Shown piece by piece: positions 33,899 through 40,298 of a DNA stretch of 40,298 nt (its first letter is position 1; each line of letters begins with the position of its first letter). The notes beneath the pieces are model-generated. The model did no database searches and had not been told where the DNA came from. It saw only the letters and a program-made list of their open reading frames with translations. Source of the stretch: Schoenoplectus triqueter (taxonomy: Eukaryota; Streptophyta; Magnoliopsida; Poales; Cyperaceae); assembly GCA_964058805.1 (NCBI GenBank), contig CAXKVV010001232.1:1-40298 (forward strand). The letters run 5' to 3'. The position numbers and the translations under genes are program-made.

Positions 33899-34210
33899 TC
33901 AAGAGGGGCAATGGTAGACTCCGTTGCACGGCCGACCAGTGTACGGCTGACCACGTTCGGTGTGTCCTGCAGGTCTGTTCGGATCTAAAGAATTGTATTT
34001 TAGAGTCCCCGCTAAAAACCTCCGATGTATGTCGGAGTCCATCTGAAGCTCTTCCGTCAATTCGAGTTCCTGGCTACCAATACTGTAGTTGCCAGCATTG
34101 CGGAATGCACCGTAACCTAATGCCTGAGCATGCAGGGCCTTTGAAGTAGCATCAGCAGAGTTTGCGAAGAGAACAAGAAAGCAGATGATGAGAAGGGCCC
34201 CTTTCCTCAT
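33899..34210 (-). CDS. RALF-like secreted peptide precursor, 103 aa, missing the first cysteine pair
   Basis: The start is the ATG at 34210 (AGAGCAACAATGAGG, same leader context as gene 1). Residues 1-22 form a signal peptide (KGALLIICFLVLFANSADA). The prodomain ends in LQMDSDIHRRFLAG, containing the dibasic RRxL site cleaved by site 1 protease in RALF precursors. The mature part (about 35 aa) reads LKYNSLDPNRPAG, then RGQPYTGRPCNGVYHCPS. The RxQPYTGRPC-x4-YHC block is typical of short RALF-like peptides and matches gene 1. The segment that in gene 1 holds the first two cysteines (ACIHSC) is replaced by AGHTE, so only one disulfide can form. RALF peptides act outside the cell on FERONIA-type CrRLK1L receptor kinases with LLG co-receptors or on LRX proteins. 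The frame is intact; function is uncertain. Confidence 0.85.
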   Translation of the reverse strand: MRKGALLIICFLVLFANSADATSKALHAQALGYGAFRNAGNYSIGSQELELTEELQMDSDIHRRFLAGTLKYNSLDPNRPAGHTERGQPYTGRPCNGVYHCPS

Positions 34211-34293
34211 TGTTGCTCTCCTATTTCAATCCACTCAGCCAGAAGCTCGCTGCCTGAACAATAAATAGAACCGGACTGCAAAGATCGGAACTC

Positions 34294-34304
34294 TATTTTA
34301 TATA
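34294..34304 (-). promoter_or_regulatory. TATA box of RALF-like gene 3
   Basis: The minus strand reads TATATAAAATA about 85 bp before the ATG, a spacing similar to that of gene 1 (90 bp). Confidence 0.6.
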
Positions 34305-34310
34305 TTTTTT

Positions 34311-35740
34311 ATTTCGCATTTTTGTGTGGTCCCAGTGTGCACTCAAGTTGGAAAATAATGACTTGGAATAAAAACTTGAACTAGCTAGCTGCACCCAAGG
34401 GCAAAATTTAGATTTTTTTTTTTTGAAGTAAAGATGAAATTTTAAGCTATCCGTTTTTTGTTTGACAGAAAGATGAAGGTGTAGTTCATAAATTTTATTT
34501 TATATTTATGGTAATTTAAATTTATAATTTTTTTTTAAATCATTCTAGTTAGCTATCACTTTGAGCTATTAGATTATTTGTAAGTTATCCATTTTTTGAA
34601 CGTTCATTAAGAATTTTTCATTTGAATTTCGAATGTACAACTTCTTATGTGAAGAACATTGTGTTTTATCACTATATCAAAAATTAGTTCTCCGCAAATC
34701 TTGATTGATCTTTTTTTAATGAAATTAATGTTAGAAAAACAAATCTGAATTCTGAGATGCGATCAACGTCAAAATGCAAACAAGGTCAAAGAGTACTTCT
34801 ATTTAAAATTTTCTAATTGAATTGATTAATTTTTTGGTATGAGTAATATATATAATCTTTAAAATATAATTTAAGTAACAGACGGAGACAAAAGTTGTAA
34901 TCGGATGGTTAAAATTTGACAATAAAATAAAGGGAAAAAAGTAATGCAAATACAACATTTCGCATCAAAGCCCCGCTAATTCTAAATCCGGACCAAAACA
35001 ATGGTTTAATTTAAAATAAAATTTAATTTAAAGCAATGCACGGAATAAACATGCATCGCTTGCGATTTACATGCAATTATATATATAGTAGTGTTACATA
35101 TTGCATGTGACTAATTAGTTGCAGATGCAATTGACTTTTTTCGAATATAAATGCGACACTCTCCTATAGTGTTTGGTCTAATTTATGCCGTCCTTGTACC
35201 ATTTATCTCCATTTTCATATACGTATTTTTGATAACACAAAATCATCAATTGATTCAGAGGAGAAATACCTCTTCAGTGCTCTTTTTTTTTCTAAATTTT
35301 TCTTTGAGAAAAAACAGGAAGGTACAACCATATATATTATATATACTAGCATTATTAGGAAAAAAGAAAAATGCACAAAAATGATAGAAAGAAAAAGTGA
35401 CTCCGCTTATCACACAAATTTTACCGGGGCCAAGAGTGTTTTCAATGGAATTTGCATCGCATATGCGTAAAATAACTGTTCAAATTATCCGTCTAATGAA
35501 TCTAAAATACACTGTTATAATTGTTGTATCCATGGTTTAAATCCAACGGTTGTTATGAATTCATACATATACTTTAGAAGAGCTGGACCCATTTTCTAGA
35601 TTGGGTCCACCAGACAAACAGTTGATCTGATACAAAATTTATATTTTATATATTCCTCCTTTAATTATTATTATTATCGTTAAAGCAAAGGGGAATGGAC
35701 GGTACCTCAACATGTTGGACCCTGTTTATTATCGGTTGCA
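34311..35740. other. Intergenic / upstream DNA of RALF-like gene 3, no gene seen
   Basis: AT-rich with scattered stops. The plus frame at 35151-35384 (77 codons, hydrophobic, then lysine-rich) has no recognisable domain and looks like a chance frame. If block B (from 35745) is the original upstream block of this gene, part of this stretch is inserted DNA. Confidence 0.45.
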
Positions 35741-35744
35741 ACTT

Positions 35745-38020
35745 CCAGGGGAGGCGTGAATAGGCAAACAATTAGACACCATTATATATGAAGAATAAAG
35801 ATGGATTTTAATTTGATGTCTACTGAACTGAGAAACATATTTGATCGCAGCTCGCCGGCTTCCATCTGTTAGGTTTTCAAATTGAATGAACTTGATTAGC
35901 GGATCTTAACTTTCAAATTAAAGAAATTGATCAATCTCCATAAAAAATTGCATAACTCGTACGAAGAAAAAAAAATGAAGAATTATTTTTCTGTTGTGTA
36001 TGTTAGGTGGGCTCGCTTATTCGCTCTACAGTCTATATTTACCCCGGCGAATACATATATCTATACTATTATATAAAGCATCTAAGAATTGAAAGGTCCA
36101 TTTTTTGTCATGGTAAATTTTTATTATATCCATTTTATCCTTCAATTAAACGGATAATATTTATTGTTGGTTGATCGAACGTATGTGATTGCGTCCATTG
36201 ATTCTCTCTTTCTCTCCATTTCTTTCCCTCATATACAATTATTTCCATATTTTTTATTTTTTTATTTAGCAACCTTGTGCATATTTGGTAAGAAATTAAT
36301 GGTGATAATATATGTTAGAATAATTTACTTTTCTTGCCATAAAAATCATGAATCATTAACTCATATTGTGCAAAAATCTCATCCAAGATTAAATATAGTC
36401 TTTATTATATATTTTCTCTAATTTGGTGAATTTATAATTTAATACTAGATAAATGTGATTTTTTTTATCTTATAATATTTTAATATTTAAATAAAAAATT
36501 CTGCTGCAACGCACGGGTATATAGCTAGTAAATATATATGCAGTAAGAGCAAGTGAAACTAAAACGGACCCAGCGTTGGCAACTGTTAACTCGGTTTTGT
36601 ATTTGCAGTGTTGTAAATAACGCAATACGTTTAATGGGATAACGCTAAGTGATTAATTATTATGTGGCCAATTAATTAAATTTTGATAGACAATTTGGAG
36701 TTTATATTTAAATATATGAAAATACAAACAATTTCAATAAAAATCAGTTATTTACCCACTTGATAATATTTTTATTTATTGATTTTATTTTAGAAATTCT
36801 AAATAAAAAAATCAAATTATCAAATTCATTGTCTTTTCAGTCATTTTGAAAAAAAAATATAATAATTTAATGAATATTTGATTGAGTAAAAAGTTTGAAA
36901 TCAAACTAAAATTAATGAAGCCTAGTTTAGATAAAGTCTTTGATTATCAATATTAGAGTTCAAATGAAATTTATATGATTTAATGTAAAACAGTATGTAG
37001 GCTAAAAAAAAAAAAAATCAGCCGACTATAATATGTGATGGTTTACTAACCATTATGATTAATCAACAAACTAATCGGTCTTAGTGATCATTTTTTACGA
37101 CACTGATATTTGCAATTAAATACTAGGTAGGAGCTCTTAGATGATAAAAGAAGAAAACAAAATGAGCAAGCGACGAAGCAATTAATGATCTCACAATAAG
37201 TGGATTTTAATAGAGACCGGAGACGCTACAACCTTGCGCGACATAAAATCAGTATATCTATTCAGAAATTATGAAATTTTGTAGGCATTATACTATAATA
37301 ATATTAGTACACAGCCCCTCCCTCCCTCTTCTCCAAATTTTACGACATAATATCTTAATTCTATGTAAATTATTTTAGCCTCTTGAAAATTCCGATCAAG
37401 CTCCGCCACTGCTCGCAATTAATGAAATCTGGTAAGCATGCAGAAGACTAAAAACATGAAAAATTATTCTTACATTTAATTAAGTGGCGCACCTCTTAAA
37501 TGCACTCAATATTAGTTATGTATGATATTTTCAAAAGTACGTATGTGAGAATAGGTGAAGTTATCACTCCTCCAAAAAGATAATCGCATTATTAAATGTG
37601 ATTGTTATGTTGAAAGGTCTATATATCAATAAAGATATAGGCTGGTACCAACTATACCACGTTGTGCAAAGGTGGAGCATTGTAGAAATGAGTTAATACT
37701 GCGAAGTTTACATAAGTGAGAGAGAGTTTTTCTGTATTTAATTATATTTTAGCCCATATATATAATTTACATGGAATATAATTCAATAGAAATATGTAAA
37801 AACTTAACCTATTTTCTATTAAAACGTATCACTGTTAATATAATTGGCTATATATTCTTGCCGTTACTATTTAATTTAAACGAACTTTAGTTGACTCGGT
37901 TTTATTGCGCTTATATATAGATATAATTGATGACGGATGGGTTTATCAACAGGAGTGACCAGTACTGTGAAGTGTGAACACAAGTATATGATTGTGCATG
38001 CGCAATGTATAAGTGGTTTG
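35745..38020. repeat. Segmental duplication block B (homologous to 28.2-28.35 and 29.7-30.85 kb)
   Basis: It begins with AGGCGTGAATAGGCAAACAATTAGACACC (key block GAATAGGCAA-CAATTAGACACC, as at 28203) and GAACTGAGAAAC (35827, as at 28330), then follows block A landmark by landmark. It is longer than block A because of the Helitron at 36060-36528, an insertion around 37205-37415 (ending CAAGCTCCGCCACTGC) and other unmatched DNA. No gene is open inside. Confidence 0.75.
36060..36528 (+). mobile_element. Short non-autonomous Helitron
   Basis: It starts TCTATACTATTATATAAAGC after an A and ends TGCAACGCACGGGTATATAGCTAG before a T (key parts: GCAACGCACGGG, then CTAG). This matches 5'-TC, 3'-CTRR and A^T insertion of Helitrons. 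The plant family with a GTGCAACGCAC-type terminal hairpin is common; here the stem is degraded (CTGCAACGCACGGG). Internal 85-codon frame (36164-36421) is AT-rich chance coding. Block A lacks it. Confidence 0.75.
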
Positions 38021-38863
38021 GGAGGGCCTAGCTGCCACGCAACAATTCAAAAGTTGTATAATGGCTCGCACAATTTCGAATTTTGAACTAAAATTTTATT
38101 AAAAGTACAAATCTCGATGCAAAATTAACGGTTTTAGAGAGATTTGAACCTCCCCCACTTCGCAATTGGATTCAACTTTTTTCGAAAATGTTAACAGAGG
38201 AGAAAGTGTTCGGAGTCAACTCGAGGACGGAATGGAGGACTCTATGTATTATGCTATAAAAAATGTTTGCTAAATTAGAAGTTTTATATATTAATTTTTA
38301 ATAATTATTTATTATAACTTGTAAAGAATCTGTGTCATTTGTGTAATTTATTTTAATTCTTAACATGATAAATATTGTACAATTTGCTAATATATGTATA
38401 CCTTATGCCTTATTCATTCTTCGTGTCTTTCATTGTTTAATTAATTTTTTTTTGATGCAAGAAAATAAATATAAATGTTTTGTAAAAAATATTGTACAAT
38501 TGACTAGTATATTTAGTTAGTTCAACACATTTATAGTTTTCAAGAAGCTTTAATGTTTATCTTTCTCATAGGTGCACAGTTAGAATTTTAAAAATAAAAG
38601 AAGCTGATCGATATGTTCTTTATTAATAAAATAAGAGTATATGTGATATTTCACATATATTACATACAGAAAAAAAATAAATGTCTCCACTACATACGCT
38701 CGTTATAATACTTTTCTATTAAATGAAAGTTGTCTTCGTTGAAATAAAGAAAATATTTGTCACACTGAATTAACTAATCAAACATTGAAAGGACAATAGA
38801 GAAGAAAGAGAAAAGAGAAAAATAAATCATGTAGTTAGTCATTTCACATTGCATATAAATATA
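38021..38863. other. AT-rich intergenic DNA, no gene seen
   Basis: The only notable item is GGTTCAAATCTC on the minus strand (about 38138-38149), like a tRNA B box, but no A box or cloverleaf can be built. Otherwise nothing is supported. Confidence 0.5.
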
Positions 38864-39858
38864 GGTATGGCACTCAATGGAATAGTAAAAAAATAGAATA
38901 GAATTGCTATTCCGACGAATTAATTCGCTAAATGAATTTTAGACTAAGTAGAAGAGTGCGGAATAGTGCTAATCCATACCAAGTTATAGGTGGTATACCG
39001 GATTAGCTCTCGTTAGAATAACGATTATTGTTTGATTATGTTATATTATATTATTATATTATGATTATGATTATGGTTATAATTTATTAGTATTATATTA
39101 TGATTTATTATTATATTAATATTATGATTATTATTTTTTTTATCATCACTGTTAGTATTATAATATTATTTATTATCATTATCATTATAATAATATAATT
39201 TTAGTATGAATTAGGCTAATCAAATTTTATATTTTTTGGAATTTATTTACTATTTTTTTGGATAGGGGGAAAACCATCATTTTTGGATGAACCAGAATTC
39301 TCAGATCAATTCATTTTTCTCCTCATCATAAAAAATAGCAAAAAATTAAAAAAAATATATATAATTTGGTTTACTAATAGATTTTTATATGAAGATTAGA
39401 TTGAACGGTTCGGATCGATTATTTCTGACTTGAAATTAAAAATAGAATGCAAAGCACAACGCTTCTATGCTTTGCAAAGTACCATAGTCGAACTCTTTTA
39501 GTATTATATTATTATATTATTATAATTATGATTATTATTTCATTATGTTATAATATATTATTATATTATGATTATATTATTAAAATTGAAATTATTTATT
39601 ATATTTTTATTATATTATTATTTATTATGTTTATGATTATGGATTATAATTATTTTCTTATTATTATTATTATTATTTTACTATTATTTTTATTATCATA
39701 ATTATCCATATTTTAACTATTCTTATTAACAACTGCCAAATGATATTTTCGCTCTTCCGAATAGTCAAGAATACCACTCTTCTAAAAAAACACTATTCTA
39801 TTCACTCTTCCAAAATTACCACTATTCTAAAACTATTCCTTGATTTGTCAAACGAACC
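38864..39858. mobile_element. AT-rich foldback element (PIF/Harbinger-like ends possible)
   Basis: Left GGTATGGCACTCAATGGAATAG and right (reversed) GGTTCGTTTGACAAATCAAGGAATAG are similar. Both arms contain GGAATAG/AGAATAG repeats followed by long ATT-rich tracts (39030-39215 and 39500-39710). 'GTTTG...GGAATAG' ends resemble common plant MITEs. The duplication is not resolvable in the ATATA-rich flanks. The open frame at 39447-39701 is simple-sequence translation. Confidence 0.5.
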
Positions 39859-40298
39859 ATATATGAATGGTTAGTTATATGTCGCTCAAAAGTTTTGGAT
39901 TATAAAAAATGACACTCTAAAATTTTAATTTATATAAGTGTCACTCCAAAATTAATTTATTTTTAATTTTATTACTCTAACTATAATAATTTTTATGATA
40001 TCAAAAATATTCTTGAACCCATACCATCTCCTTCTCTAACAGAGGAGACCATTCCTCTCTTCTCCTGTTCTTTTCTCCACTATCTTCTCTTCCTAATTTG
40101 TTCCAAATATTATTTGTATTTTCTCATACAATTATATTATTGAAAATTAATTTAATCTTGAGTCATAAATAATTATATCTAACATACTAATCAAAAATAA
40201 TTTTTTGTTGATTTTATCTTGTCTGTGTTTCCCAGCATCTTCCTGGATCTCTCATACCGGCCGGCCGGATGATACTATTGATGAGAGGCTGCTTGATT
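39859..40298. other. Right-edge intergenic DNA, no gene seen
   Basis: AT-rich with a pyrimidine-rich stretch (about 40022-40090) and a CCGGCCGGCCGG palindrome near 40257-40268 at the edge. A gene may begin beyond the window, but nothing here decides it. Confidence 0.4.

Noticed and set aside
38120..38160. GGTTCAAATCTC resembling a tRNA/SINE B box (minus strand)
   Set aside because: No A box at the right distance and no cloverleaf; a single short match is not enough.

Overview
This is a stretch of a flowering-plant nuclear genome. It is AT-rich and gene-poor, its genes carry GT-AG introns, and most of it is layered transposable elements: an En/Spm (CACTA) element, a LINE, an LTR-type insertion, a Helitron and several MITEs. 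The GTGGGNCCCAC / TGTCAG-type repeats near 19.1-20.4 kb recall monocot intergenic DNA, but I cannot name the species.

Host genes: the recognisable host genes form a small minus-strand cluster of RALF-like (rapid alkalinization factor) peptide-hormone genes. (1) A 106-codon RALF-like gene whose exon is cut by a 15.5-kb CACTA transposon. The signal-peptide end lies at 27836-27938 and the four-cysteine end at 12096-12316. Removing the element and one TTT target-site copy restores one open frame. (2) A decayed second copy at 28351-28471 that keeps only the signal-peptide part and has lost its ATG. (3) An intact 103-aa RALF-like gene at 33899-34210, with signal peptide and RRFL cleavage motif, whose mature peptide has only one of the two cysteine pairs. 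Related upstream segments recur at 27.94-28.36, 29.53-30.86 and 35.7-38.0 kb, so the cluster grew by segmental duplication. At the extreme left an open frame (2-256) may be the last exon of another, unrecognised gene.

Transposon layout: 3.87 to about 9.5 kb is a dead L1-type LINE on the minus strand (ORF1 with CCHC knuckle and DUF4283-like domain; ORF2 with endonuclease and reverse transcriptase). 12317-27835 is the CACTA element: TIR CACTACCAGA, TTT duplication, AACCGGTT-rich subterminal arrays. It carries a TNP2-type transposase gene (broken by nonsense codons, frameshifts and a nested insertion) and a second, 11-exon gene joining a TNPA/Transposase_24-like N-terminus to a Ulp1-type (C48) cysteine protease with His, Asp and Cys in place. 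A third AACCGGTT array lies inside the element, just upstream of that second gene. Nested in the transposase at 13728-20670 is a 6.9-kb non-coding insertion with TG...CA ends and an AATCC duplication. I find no second LTR and no gag-pol, so a giant solo LTR is a candidate. Between 28.5 and 40 kb are hAT-like MITEs, two copies of a 350-bp foldback element, a short Helitron and AT-rich foldback DNA.

In order of events: RALF genes duplicated; CACTA entered RALF gene 1; the LTR-type element entered the CACTA; MITEs and a Helitron entered the duplicated promoter blocks.
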